This document shows positions 1 through 12,950 of a stretch of DNA of 32,565 bases, one piece after another; the first letter of the stretch is position 1, and each line of letters starts with the position of its first letter. Where the stretch lies: the NCBI GenBank assembly GCA_030770425.1, contig JASJFT010000336.1, positions 1-32,565 on the forward strand, written 5' to 3'. The notes beneath the pieces are model-generated. The model saw nothing but the letters and a program-made list of their open reading frames with translations. It searched no databases and was not told the origin of the DNA. The stretch comes from Darksidea phi. Taxonomy: Eukaryota > Ascomycota > Dothideomycetes > Pleosporales > Lentitheciaceae. A program made the position numbers and the translations under genes.

Positions 1-694
1 TCTTATATAATTAGACCTATACTACTAGTTTAACTCTACTATATTTACTAGTAACTAGGATAAGATCCTTACTATAGATATATATATAATAGGTAAAGTA
101 GCTATATAGATATAGCCCCTAATTAACGATTATATAGCTAACGAGGACTTCTTATTAAAGTAACGTAATAAAATAAAAGTAGTATTTAAAGATTAGGATT
201 TATTTAAGGAATAAATACGTATAATCTTTAAAGATATTAATAAGATCTAGTAGACTAAATACTAGATCTAAAGACTAAGGTAGACTAAATTAGTAAGTAC
301 GTATACTACTAAATTTAAATAGCTATAGTATAAGATCGAGTAAAACGATATACCTCTTATAGTTATATATTATAATAAACTTAAGAAGCTAATTAAGAAT
401 AAATTAGTTTAACTTAAAAAATTAGACAATCTAGTAAAATTAATTAAGATAGTAATCTATATCGATAATTAACTATATAAATAAGTACTTAAGAAATAAA
501 ATACTATAGAACTAGTAAGAATTTATAGAAAAGAGTAGGTAGCTTAAAAGTATAGATTCTATAAGAATTACGACGAAATAGATATTAGTATAGTCTAGGA
601 AAAGAAATATCTAAAAAATAAGAAACGCGAGTAAGATAAGAAGCTATAAAAAGTCCTAGTAAATAAAATAAAGTAATATCGAGATAAAAAAGTA

Positions 695-736
695 TATCTA
701 TACTATAGTATATAGGAATACTTCGCTAGAGAATAT
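695..736 (+). pseudogene. gag: gag zinc knuckle (CCHC) with all ligands mutated to Tyr
   Basis: The frame shows Tyr at each of the four positions where a CX2CX4HX4C knuckle has Cys or His, around the typical F-A-R-E core before the last ligand. TGC/TGT to TAC/TAT and CAC/CAT to TAC/TAT are the changes RIP makes, so this reads as a retroviral-type nucleocapsid knuckle destroyed by RIP. A basic Lys/Arg run follows, as is usual in gag. The rest of gag upstream is too altered to delimit. Confidence 0.6.
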
Positions 737-2280
737 AGTAAAAAAAGAAAAAATATAAGAAGCTAGAATAGTACTAGGTATATAAATATAATAAAATATA
801 GTAAAGAAAAAAAAACTAAATCTAACTTAATATCTAAGATATAGTACGACGTTAGTAGATAGAACGAGGTCGAAGAAGTTTCTCGATAATAAGAAGACCT
901 AGAGCTTAAAATAGAAGAATTAATACTCTTAGAGCTAAAAGAAGTAATAATAGAAAATATTTTCTAATAATTAGTATATAACGAGTATTAGATATATAGA
1001 ACTAGCTAATATATTATAAAATACTACGCCGGAGAGGTAGAACTAGTATACGTTATAAAAGATTAAGGTTAGTAGATAATAGACTAGGTCTTAAAGCTTT
1101 AAAGACCGAAAGGCTATAAGATAATATAAGATCGAGATAGTTTAGATTATAAGAATCTACCGTTTATATAGTATATAGGAGAATATAAATATTATATATA
1201 ATAAAAAAAGAAAGTTATAATACTTTCTAGAGATTATCTATATATATACCTCTAGAATAAGGAATATCTAATAGCCGGATACTATCTCTATAATTATAAT
1301 AATTAGGCTAAAGAATATAAAGACTAAGAATAGCTAGAATAGAATAGCTACTATAATAATAAATACGAAAAGTACTTTCTAATAAAATATACTATAAGGT
1401 AATAGCTACGTAGACTAACTAGGGTAGATACTAAGAGTTATAAATAAAATACTAACTATAGGATTACGTATAAAGAACTTAGCTATAAAGTCTTATACTA
1501 GATATATTATAAAAGGGTATATATCTTATACCTAGTATAAAGAGAGCTTATAGCTAGAAGAGAAGAAAATATCTTCTACTAAAATCTTAAGAGAAAGAAA
1601 TATCTCGTAGAATAATACGAGTAATACGGTTACTCGATATAGAATAGAGATAGTTCTAAGAATCTAAAAATTAGTAGATAGCTAAGAGCCCTAGGCGTAT
1701 AGTAGGGATACTACGACGTTTAGAATAATAAGATAAATACGGAGCCTATTAATTAAAATATACTATTACTAGATAAAGACCTAGAGATAGAGCTATAATA
1801 GGTACTAAACTAGAAAATATCTTATAGAATCGAAAAAAAAGAAAGCCCGAAGTTAGAATAGTTAGGTAAGTTACCTTTCTAATAAAATACTTAGAAACTA
1901 AAGGATACCCCTAAAGAATAGAATCTCTATAATAATAAACTAAAAAACTAGATTATTATTAGCTATACTAGGGTCGTACTAATAAAAGTATCTAAAAGAT
2001 AACTCTATAAATTATATAGAAAGATATATAATAACTAGCTAGATTAGAAGTAGATATATAAATTTATAGATAGAAAGTCTAAGCTATTATAAATAATAGA
2101 GTAGAGTTTATACTCCTATTATTAAAATTAGTAAAAAAATATAGAATTTCTTATTAGATTAAAGAAAAACCTATATAAGTAGATCTTAGAGATAGATTAT
2201 CTATAGAATATAAAGGAGGTATAATTTACCTTAAAATATAAATAGTAACCTTAGAGATAGAAAATATTAGAGACTATTAT

Positions 2281-5200
2281 AGATTTAATATTATAGAAAT
2301 TAAAGATACTAATATAATTATTAGTTATAACTAACTAGTAATATATAATCTATAAATAGATTAGAAGCTACGTAAAGTACTAGACTATAAGTAAATAGCT
2401 CGAGTTATAGAAATTAGAAGACTAGAAAGATCTAGCTACGAGATCTAGTATATACTTTAAAAAGAGAGAATAGACTTAATCTTATCTTATAAGATTATAA
2501 GAATTTATAAGAAGAATCTATAAAAAGTTAGTATTATTATAGTATAAAGAGTCGCGACTATATAAAAAGAACTATAGCTAATAATATCTTAAGATTATAA
2601 GAAGTTCTAAGAGCTATTTAAAGAATATCTAAAAACTAATTTACTAGAGTACTAGAAATAGAATTATAAGATATATCTAGAATAGAGTATAAAGCTTAAG
2701 CTCGGACCTATATACTCGTTAATAATAGATTAATAGAAAGAATTAAAGGAGTACTTAGTAAAGAACTTAGAAAGAGAATATATTAGAGAAAGTTAAAGCT
2801 CTATAATATTACTAGTCCTATTTATTTTAAAGAAGAATAGAAAGTTATAACTTTATATAGATTATAAATATTTAAATAACGTTATAAAGAAGAACTAATA
2901 TCTACTACTACTAATTAGAGAACTTATAGACTAGCTCTAAGAAGTTAAGTAAATTATAAAATTTAATATCTAGAAAGGATTTTATAAGATTTAAATAGTA
3001 AAAGGATATAAGAAGTATATAATATTTAAGATCTAATATAAACTCTACGAGTATAGAGTTATACTATTTAAACTAATAAATATACTAGTAATATTTTAGT
3101 CGATTATTAATAGGATACTAAATAAATACTTAAATATATTCTATATAGTATATCTAGATAATATTCTTATATATAGTAAAGGAATACTAGAAGAATATAA
3201 AGAATATATAAAGAAAGTATTATAAAAGCTATAGTAGAATAAGTTACTACTTTACCTAGATAAATATAAATTCTATAGAATAGAGACCGAATACCTAGGT
3301 TTTATTATTTTACGAGAAAAAGTATTTATAAACCTTAAGAAAGTATAGACTATAAGAGAATAATTAACCCTAATATTAGTTAAGAACGTATAATTCTTTT
3401 TAAAATTTACTAACTTTTATTAAAAGTTTATTAAAGATTACTTAAAGACTATATCTCTACTTATAGAAATAACTAAGAAGGAAAAGAGATTTTAGTAGAA
3501 CTAAAAATAATAGAAAGCTTTTAATAAGCTTAAGAATCTATTTATATTAGTATCTATATTATAAATATACGATTTAGTAAAATCTCTTAGAGTAGAAACG
3601 GATATATTAGACTATATACTAGGAGTAATACTTATTTAATAAGAGGAAGAGAGAAAATAAAGACTAGTATTCTACTACTTACGTAAGTTTAGTAAAGAAG
3701 AAGTAAACTATAATATTTATAATAAGGAACTTAGTATTATTATATTAGTATTTAAATAATAGAGACTATAGCTTATAGAAGCTAAATATAAGATTAAGGT
3801 TATTATAGACTACTAGAATCTTATAAGTTTTATAACTATAAAGAAACTTAATTAATAATAATTCTAATAGTTAGAATTACTAGTAGACTACGACTTTAAA
3901 ATAAGTTACCGGCTAGAAATACTAAACGAAGTAGCGGATACTCTTAGTAGAAGATCGGACTTTTAAGGTACTAATAAACCTATTATATATAAGCTAGTTT
4001 TATAAAAGAAACTAGATAAAACCCTTATATATAACTATATAAAGCTAACTAAGATTATAGTAGTAGTAGATATTAAGAAAAAATAGAGAAATAAGGCCCG
4101 AGAAACTATTAGAAATACTAATAGAATATTAGAAGGAGACGATATATACTTTAATAAGGAAGAATACTCTACTCTAATAAATAACTCGGAGATAAGACCT
4201 TATATACTACTAAGTCTTAGGGGAGACTTAATATAGGAAATCTATAAGAGTAAGATACTAGAATATCTAAAAATTAATAAAATAGTTAGATATATAGATA
4301 AAGAATACCTACTTACTAATATAAGAGAGGAAGTTTAGAAAGTAATAGATAACTATTTAAAATATTTAAAAAATAAATCTAAGAGATATAAGCCTTATAG
4401 ATTACTTTAACTACTAGTACTATTTATATAACTATAGACTTATATTATAATAGACTTTATAGTAAAGTTACTACTATTATTAGAACTAGAATTAGGAAGA
4501 TTATACGATACTATTATAGTAATCGTAGATCGATTAACTAAAGTAATATACTTTATCCTAATAAATAAATTAATTATAATAGAAAATATAGCTTATAAGG
4601 TTAAGAGGATACTTATTACTAATTATAGATTATTAGAATAGATCCTTATAAATAGGGATAAACTATTTACTTCGAAGTTTTAAAGTATACTACTCGTAAA
4701 ACTAAATATTAAAAAGAAACTATTAACTAGCTTTTATTTATAGATAGATAGTTAGATGGAATAAATAAACTAGACTCTAGAAGAGTATCTAAGGTTCTAT
4801 ATTAATAAGTTATAGAATAACTAGATTAAATTACTACTAATAGTATAATTAGTATATAATAGTAAGAAATCTATAATAATTAGATATTTACTATATTACG
4901 TAAACTATAGATATAAGCTAATAACTTATAGGAATCTAAAGAATATTAAGAGTATATCTACTAGGATAGAAGAAAAAGTCTATTTAATATAAAAGTTATA
5001 TAAAGAGCTTAGTACGCGGATAATATATAGGAACCTTATAATAACTAAAATAGTAAATAAAAAAAGGCTTAAGGGACTAACCCTTAAGAGAGGAAATAAA
5101 ATTTTTCTTTTATAATAAAATCTAAAAACTAGACGACTATATAATAAACTAGATAATCTATAAATTAGACTATTCGAAATTAAAGAAAAAATAGGACTAG

Positions 5201-5475
5201 TTAACTATAGGCTAAAACTAGTTAAAGGTATAAGAATATATCTAGTATTTTATATATTATTATTAGAACTAGTACTAGAAGATACTAAAGTAGCTACTAA
5301 TATCGAACTTAAAGACGAGGAATATAAGGTCGAGAAAATCTAAGAATTATAGAAGTTTAGATATTAGTAGAAATATTTAGTTAAATAGATAGAATAGTCT
5401 ACTAGCTAAAATATATAGGAACTAATTAAGAACCTATAGGGCTACTAGAACCTAGTTAAGTAGTATTACTAGAGG
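2281..5475 (+). pseudogene. pol: pol polyprotein remnant: protease, RT, RNase H, integrase, chromodomain
   Basis: One frame carries recognisable gypsy pol motifs. The protease end has an I-I-x-Y-N block followed by a conserved region near 2325-2385. The RT begins near 2697 with an L-G-P-I-Y-S motif. Its catalytic box at 3151-3177 reads YLDNILIYS, so the second Asp of YLDD has become Asn. RNase H has an E-T-D motif at 3595-3603 and ends with an A-D-T-L-S-R-R motif near 3930-3955. The integrase core starts with a D-F-I motif at 4453 and continues with D-R-L-T-K near 4530. The C-terminal chromodomain at 5317-5475 starts EYKVEKI and contains YLVK. Dozens of in-frame TAG/TAA codons make it non-functional. 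Confidence 0.85.
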
Positions 5476-5479
5476 TACC

Positions 5480-6640
5480 TAGAGATAAAGACTTCTAACT
5501 ATTTAGAAAAGTAAAAAAATTAGCGGACTTATATAGTAAGGGTTACTATAGTAATATAAGTAGGCTAGAAGAAGTAGACTAAGTAGTCTCTATCTATTCT
5601 AACTTTTCTAACTTAAAGATTAAGACTAGCTTATAATTAAAAAGCTTATACTAATAGATATTATATTAAGCTAGTTATACGTAGATATACTATTTATAAG
5701 CTTAAGTAGTTAACTCTTTATTCTTAGTAGACTTTAGTTTAGATAGAAGTTAAGAATACTCTTCCTTAGCGCGAGTAAGAGACTTATTAGTTACTACTAG
5801 ACTATAAGAAATATTCTAAGAGAGATATTTACTATAATAAGTAGAGAATAGTAACGTCTTATATTTATAGCTAGCGAATTAATAATTTAGATATAATTAG
5901 ACTAGTAGTATTATATAACTAGAACGAAGGACGTAGTAGACGAGATAAAGACGACAAGCTATAGAAGTCTTAGAACCTTTAGATATTATTAGGACCTAAG
6001 AGGAAAATAAAGAATAAGGCTTAGATATCTATAGAGTAGGACGTTATCTACCCTTATATCTAGATAAGAGGCGGAATAACTAGGGTACTAGGCTAAGAAA
6101 AGAATTACTAGTATATATACGCGAGCTATAGCGTAGTATAGAAAGAATTACTAAAGTAGTTAAACTATTACTAAATAAGATTATAAGAAGGGGAACGCGA
6201 CTTTAAGAACGAAGCTTTAAAGAAGAGAGTAAGTATTATAACCCTATATAAACTATAAAATACGGGGTATTCTAAGAAGATTAGAAGCTAAGATAAGGGC
6301 TTAGTTAGTAATCTAATATTATATAATAATAATCTAGTTAATCTATATCTTAGTAAATAGAGTAAATAGAGTATAACTAATAATAATCTAGTTAATCTAT
6401 ATCTTAGCGAATAGAGTAGATAGAGTAAAGTAAAGTAGGATAAATATAAGAGAGTAGAGAATCTCCTAGATTTTCTATTTTAATTCTTTATAGTTAATCT
6501 TTAGTTCTTTACTTAATACTTACGAATAAGATTAAATCTTTTCCTAAGTAGTTATTCTAGTAATAGGATTCGTTAACTTAATCTTAATTTATTAGAAACT
6601 AATAGTACGATAAATATTCTATCGGCCCTAATCTAGATCC
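5480..6640. other. RIP-mutated stretch between two gypsy elements
   Basis: This AT-rich DNA has almost no CpA or TpG and I could not recognise a coding motif in it on either strand. It lies where the 3' LTR of the upstream element is expected and before the truncated second element, so it probably contains one or more decayed LTRs. It also includes a 54-bp tandem duplication, listed separately. No gene can be supported. Confidence 0.5.
6325..6430. repeat. Two-copy tandem repeat, period 54 bp
   Basis: A unit containing AATCTAGTTAATCTATATCT occurs at 6331 and again at 6385, giving a period of 54 bp. The copies differ mainly by A/G and T/C changes, as expected of a duplication later hit by RIP. 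It could be an LTR subrepeat. Confidence 0.75.
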
Positions 6641-7990
6641 CGTATAAAGATATATATAACGTATAATATTTATATACCTAAGATAATATAAAAAGAATTT
6701 ATTAGATAATACTATAAGGTATTAGTATATAAATACTAAGAAGTAAAAAAGACTCTTAAATAACTAATAAGAATATACTATTTTCTATATATAAGATAAC
6801 TAGTTATCTAGATACTTTCGGAATATATAAATTATTACTATAATAAGTATACTAGATATACCCCCTATAGAATACTATAACTAATAGAAAATATAGAAGA
6901 ATTATAGAAGATTATTACTATAGACTTTATTATATAGTTACTATATTCTAAGAAACTAATAATAAGAATATCCTATAATACTATACTAGTAGTAGTAAAT
7001 AAGTTTATAAAGTATACTTACTTTATTCTATATATAGATAAAGGAAATACTATAGAATAACTTATCTATATTTTACTAAGATATATATTTAGTAAATATA
7101 GAATACTAGATAAGATTATCTTAAATAGAGATATTAAATTTATAGTAAAGTTCTAATAAACCCTTATAACTAAACTAGAAATAAAATATAGTATATTAAC
7201 TACGTACTATCTATAAATAGACGGACTAATAGAATAAATAAATTAAATAGTAGAATAATATCTTAGATATTATCTAAATTACTACTAGAATAATTAGGTT
7301 ATACTTCTATTTATAATATAATTTATATATAATAGTTTATAATATAATATAATAAAGATAATACCTTTCTTTACGAACTATAAAATCGAACTAAAAATAT
7401 ATAAAGAACCTAGATAACTTTAGTCTTATAGCTAGAATAGAGAAGAAATAATAAAAATTATTCTATAAATATACTAATAGCTTAAGAAAGACGTAGAATT
7501 CTTTTAAAATAAAATAAGTAAGTACTATAATAAGAAGTAAAAGAAACTACCTACTTTTAAAGAGGGAGAAAAGGTATAGTTACTATAAAAAAATATTAAG
7601 AGTAAGTAATCTAATAGTAAACTAGACTATACTAAGATCGAATCCTATAAGATTAAAAGATAAGTCTTATCTATAAATTACTAACTAAGACTATTTCTAT
7701 AAATAAAAATCTATTCTATATTCTATATTAGCTTACTAAAAAAGATACTATAAGATACTAGACTAGTAGTATATAAAGTAGATACATACGGAGAAGATAA
7801 TAAAGAATAAAAAGTAGAAAAAATTTTAGACTACGATATTAGAAATAGAAAAAATTACTATCTAATCTAATAGTAGAAAATAGATAAAAATAGAAAACTA
7901 TAGAAATAAACTTAAGAACTTAAAGATAATCTTAATTATTTTAAGAAGCTTATAAAGTACTAAAACTATAATTCTAAAGGAAACTCGAAG
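6640..7990 (+). mobile_element. pol: 5'-truncated Ty3/gypsy remnant: integrase and chromodomain
   Basis: Reading through stops gives an integrase zinc-binding region (about 6660-6890) and then the core, with a T-I-D-F-I-type motif whose catalytic Asp is at 6923-6925. A block equivalent to V-V-V-N-K-F follows near 6985-7010, then the N-R-D region near 7125. A C-terminal chromodomain starts at 7814 (VEKILDYDIRN) and shows YYLI, ending near 7985. Integrase Asp and chromodomain are in the same frame. No RT or gag belonging to this copy is visible upstream, so it is truncated or was interrupted. It differs in sequence from the element at 500-5480 and is a different family. All TGG/CAG-type codons appear as TAG. 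Confidence 0.8.
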
Positions 7991-8049
7991 ATAAGGTAAG
8001 TTTATCTTATAGTAAGTTAAGAAGACTAATACTATCTCTAGTATAGTAA

Positions 8050-9000
8050 GAGATATTTAATAAATTAAGAGAAGTAATATTATTTATAATACTATAACCG
8101 GTATTTAGTATAACTAGAGAGACCTCTAGATCCTTCTACTATTCTATCTACTAAAGCTTTATCTCCTTAGTATTAAGTTTAGTCTTAAGAGTATAAGATT
8201 ACCTAGCTATCTTCTTATTAAAAAACTCTTTTTATTTCTTTAAATATTAAACTCTTACCTATATATTAGATAGCTCTTAACTAAATTTAACTATATAATA
8301 AAGTAGTTTCTTATAATATTCTTTAACTATCTATAACTAAGCTTAAAGTTTCTCTTATAAATAGTTAACGGATTACTTTAATATATATAAGTCTATAGAT
8401 ATAAGTTATAGTTAAAAATAGATACTTAGCTATAGAAATTCTAGATAAATAATAAGAATTTTATATATTTATATAGATATAGACCTTATAGTATTTACTT
8501 TTATTAGAAGAAATAATATAGGATATCTCTAGCCTACTATACTAAGAATAAGAAAATATTTCGGAACTATTATAATTAATATGGTTAGTAAGTATAAGAT
8601 ATTCTTTAATTTTACGAGAAACTATAGAGGAAGAAAGATATAACTTAGGAAGATTCTAAGCTAACGTTAATATAGCTAAATACTAGATTCGGAATAACCT
8701 CTAAGTCGAAGGTTTAAAGAGGGGAGATAGTATTATAAACTAAATATATACTATAGAATAATAATAAGAAGAACTACCTAAGATTAAACCTATTACTAGC
8801 TTTAATACGAAATACGACGATTATAACTATAGTATAAATAATAATTAATACGAATAGCCTTATTAAGAGAGTTATATAATAGATCTATAGATTTATATAT
8901 CTTAATAAATATAGATTCTATAGATCTATAGATCTATAGATTAGTATATCTATAAAGGTATAGAGCTATAGATTCTATAGATTCTAGAAAACTAAATTAA
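8050..9000. other. RIP-mutated DNA without a recognisable gene
   Basis: The stretch is AT-rich and nearly devoid of CpA/TpG, and I found no domain motif on either strand. Positions 8880-8990 are a low-complexity run of repeated AGATCTATAG/AGATTCTATAG units. The single ATGG near 8581 is one of the few TpG sites left. Confidence 0.5.
8880..8990. repeat. Low-complexity (AGATYTATAG)n tract
   Basis: Imperfect tandem units of about 9-13 bp built on GATCTATAGA and GATTCTATAG, partly self-complementary, are packed in this interval. No function can be assigned. Confidence 0.6.
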
Positions 9001-12000
9001 TATATAATAGTTACGAATCTTCTAGATAGTTTCTCCTTTATAGTTAATTTAAATCTAGATTAATTCTTATATATTAACGTAATTAAACTATTATCTACTT
9101 ATTTCTATTTCTTCTTTCCTATCTTAAGTATAAACCCTAAATAAGGCTAAATAATCTATTAGGCCCGGATCCCGTTTAATACTTTAAGTAGAAGATAATC
9201 TTAGTCTTTATTTTAAATATAGATATTTAATACTTATATAATAGAAAGATATATTATATTTAATTCTATACTACTATTAAGAATTATTTTATAAAAGTTA
9301 CTTATAATAGTAATCTAATAAATAGAAATCTCTAATTTTATAGTTATTACTTTAAACTAGTCTTTAAGATACTTATATTTATCTATTATAATATAGTTTA
9401 GCTTATTATTATAGCTATCTCTAGTTCCTTAGATATTATAGTACTAAGCTACTTATATTTTAAGTATCTTTCTAATCTATTAAATTAAGTATAGGTTTAA
9501 AGTCTAAAACTTTATTAGTATAAATAGATTTAAGTCTACTATTACTTCTCTTCTATTTATAGTATATATCTCTTCTAATCTACTACTAGAGCTATAGCTT
9601 TTTACTTACTTAGCTATATTAAGAAGCTTCGATATAGTATTAATAACCTAGTTTTAAGATAATAGTATAGCTACTATTAGTCTATAAACTTCCTACTAGA
9701 GGGTAGTAACTAGAATTAAACTTATTATTAGTTACTAAACTATATATATTAACTCTTTATTAGTAGATATCTATATAATTACTATCTTTAGTATCTTTCT
9801 TTTAATAACTAGTTAAGATTCTTAGCTTACCTAAATAGTCTATAAACTTAATACTTTTAATACTACTTTCTAATTTAAGAGTTACTTTATTATATTTATT
9901 ATAACTTCTTTATTTAAATTAGATATAAGAGAATAGAACTATAGAACTCTTTAATTACTTATTAATATTATTCTATCTTATCGGCCTCCTCTACTAGAAG
10001 ATTAATAAATCTAATATTCTTAATCTTTATCTTTAGCTTTAGCTTTATAATATAATTATCTAATATCTTATTAGCTATTATAAGAGGATAATTCCGGTCT
10101 TTTATTTTAATATTATTTACTTCTATTAATAATACTTCGGTACTCTTAATTACTAGTTATTTCTATAGTATATAATAAAAAGCTATAGCCTTCTCTAAAT
10201 CCTCCTTCTTAAGAGTTAATAATCTATTATTAGTAGTATTATTTACTATTTTAATAGTATTTACGTTACTACTAGTTATTAAATAGTACTTCTTTCTATT
10301 AAGCCCTTTTATATTAGTAAACGGTTTTACTAACTTCGCGTTAGTTACTCTATAGTACTTCGTTATCTAAGAAATAAGATACTTTTATATATTATTAAGA
10401 GTAGTATAAGATTTTTAGCTATAAAGCTTCTCTTTATAAAGATAAAATAGATCGTAGTACTATTTAAACTAGTTAGTCTTCTTCTTCTTCTTCTTATAAT
10501 ATTAGTTATTATTAAAAAGCTTTTTCTATAGAAGGTATTCTTAGATTCGATAGTTCGTTAAGCTATAGATAATATACTCTATCTTTTAGAACTTCTAATT
10601 ATTAATTATTTATATATTTATCTTTAGATTTTATATCTAATTATAGAAGCTTATATATAATCTATTATTATACTTAAGATAAAAAGTAGATTTAACTAGC
10701 TTATAAAAAATATAGTATCGATTATTCTCTTATATAAATACTAATCGGATTATAAAGGTACTTTATTACTAAATATTAAACTACTATTAGATTAAAATTA
10801 ATCCTTTTATACTATTAATAAGCTACTTAATCTAAGGATTAGATAGTAGTTAAATAATTATTATTAACCTTTCTAATAGTACTATAGGCTTCTATTACTA
10901 AGAACGTATAAACTCGACTAGATAAAGAAGCTACTACTTAATATAAGCTTCGATCTCCTTATATACTAGCTAGCTAGCTACTAAACTAATATCTAGACTT
11001 AATATAAGTATAGCTTCTTTCTATTTATATAATAATTAGAGGTACTAGTATATCTTCTTTAACTTAAAAGAATATATATCTTCGTTAACTAGTTAGTACT
11101 TCTTATCTATACTAAATATAATTATTATCTAGTTATTATACTTTAATCCTTTAAAGAATAATTATTTAAGTTCGATTTCTATAATCTATAATTAATTTAA
11201 TACTCTACTATTATATATTAAGAACTAGTAATAGTATTTATTAAGTAGAAGGGGTAATTAATAGACCTCTATTAACTATAATTTAAGAAAGATATAAGTA
11301 GTCTTCTATTACTTAATATCTCTACTAGTATATTTCTTCTAAAGTACTAATTTAAATATAGTCTAACTCTATATTAAAGATATATAATAATATATTTTAA
11401 TAATATATACTCTTTAAAATAAATTATAGAAATAGAGAAGAAACTTCTTCTTATTTTACTTATTTTATCCTACTTTATCTATACTAAACTCGTAGTCCTT
11501 TAAGAACTATATAATATTTATACTAATAAATAAAAATATATTAAAATTATATAATAAAAATAAAAAATAGATATTTATTCTCTTATTAATTAATTATTAG
11601 GGTTAGTTTATAATTAAAATAGTAGTTATTCTAAGAATTAGTAGATTAAATACTAGTACTAATAACTTCTTAGACTTCTTCTTTTAGAGTTCTAAATAGT
11701 AAAGTTTATAATCTATTATATTATCTTTATTATCGTCTAATTTATTCTTACTCTTAGAACTATTATCTAAGCTAACTTTACTAACTTTAGTATAAGGCTA
11801 ATAACTCTCCTAGATATTCTTCTTCTCTAGTTCCTTCTAAATTAATTAGATTAGATATTTCTTCTTCTAATTATACTTTATCTTCTTACTCTTCTTCTTA
11901 TTTTTTTCTTTTCTAGACTAGTTTTATTCTAAAGTACTAACGGGCGTATTAATAAATAATAAGTCTTTAATTTTAGAGGTCTTTTCTTTTTCTTTATTAA

Positions 12001-12950
12001 ATAAGTTTTCTTCTTATCTAAGAGGTAGTTAGTTACTTAACTAGGGGTATTTAAAGGGTAACTACTTAAAACTAACTAGTATTATTTTAAATATTAACTA
12101 ATAAAGTTTTAACTAAGTATAGTAATAATAATAAGAGGATATATCTAATACTCTTAATCTTTTAAAAGGTATTATTCTTATATACCTTCTTTATCCTTAT
12201 AAGTTAGTCGATATTATTATTTTACCTAGATCTACTAATACTAGTATTAGTCTTTTAACCCGATAACTACGTTATAGTACTAGTAGTTCGTATTATTATA
12301 TTCTTTTTCTCTTTTTACTAATAGATAAGGTCTAATAGAAAGCTATACTATTCTTCTTAATCTTATATTAAGATTTCTAAATATCCTAGCTACGTATTTC
12401 TCTTTTAGGAATCCCCTATAATTTCTTTTATAAGAATTTCTAAAATATTTTAGTTAAGTATCTCTCTTTTAGAAATCTTCTATTATTATCTAGTATTAGT
12501 TTACGATACTATTATTACTTACTCTAATTACTTTATCTAATATACTATTATATTATTTTAAGCCTATATATATCTATTTATAGTATTTAGTATTTATTAT
12601 ATCTAGATATTATCGATTAAGCCTTAGAGTTATAGTAAAACTTTTAATTCTATTATCTTTTTATCTAACTCTTCTCTTTATTCTAGTCCGATAGACTATT
12701 AGAAGCCCTATAGATATTACTAAAAACTATAGTATATAGGTATATCTAAGATAGGGTAGTAGAGCTTATAACCTATAGTTAGAGAAATAGAAGGGAAGAG
12801 TTAATAGAATAGGTAGCTAAAATTAATTAATTAAACTATTTCCTCTATCTACTATATATTAGAATAGATAATAAGCTCTAGCTAAAGATACTTCTAGATA
12901 ATAGCCCTTTAGAGTTTAGTCTAATATTTCGCCGCTTATCTAAACCTTCG
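9000..12950 (-). other. Unassigned RIP-mutated element, coding traces on minus strand
   Basis: About 4 kb of CpA-poor DNA whose origin I cannot name. On the minus strand, 10,380 down to 9,970 reads as a long stretch nearly free of stops and rich in Lys, Ile, Leu and Glu. It includes a run L-K-K-E-D-L-E-K-A-I-A-F and, further on, N-L-L-V-E-E-A-D-K. Positions 12,000-11,650 read as a Lys/Ser-rich low-complexity protein. I found no RT box, no integrase core and no DDE motif here. It could be gag and leader of a retroelement, another transposon class, or a degraded host gene. Confidence 0.4.

Larger units (their letters stand above)
500..5480 (+). mobile_element. RIP-inactivated Ty3/gypsy chromovirus, gag to chromodomain
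   Basis: This is an LTR retrotransposon of the chromodomain-bearing Ty3/gypsy group. Reading through the stop codons gives, in order, a zinc knuckle (695-736), protease end (about 2281-2390), reverse transcriptase (2697-3330), RNase H (3590-3970), integrase (4430-4830) and chromodomain (5317-5475). Protease through chromodomain all lie in one frame, so the 3.2 kb of pol has apparently suffered only substitutions and no net indel. The zinc knuckle is in another frame, which fits the -1 gag-pol shift common in Ty3/gypsy. Nearly all stops are TAG or TAA where CAG, CAA or TGG are expected, as RIP predicts. I could not place either LTR; the 5' LTR may lie in 1-500 or outside the window. Outer limits are approximate. 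Confidence 0.85.
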
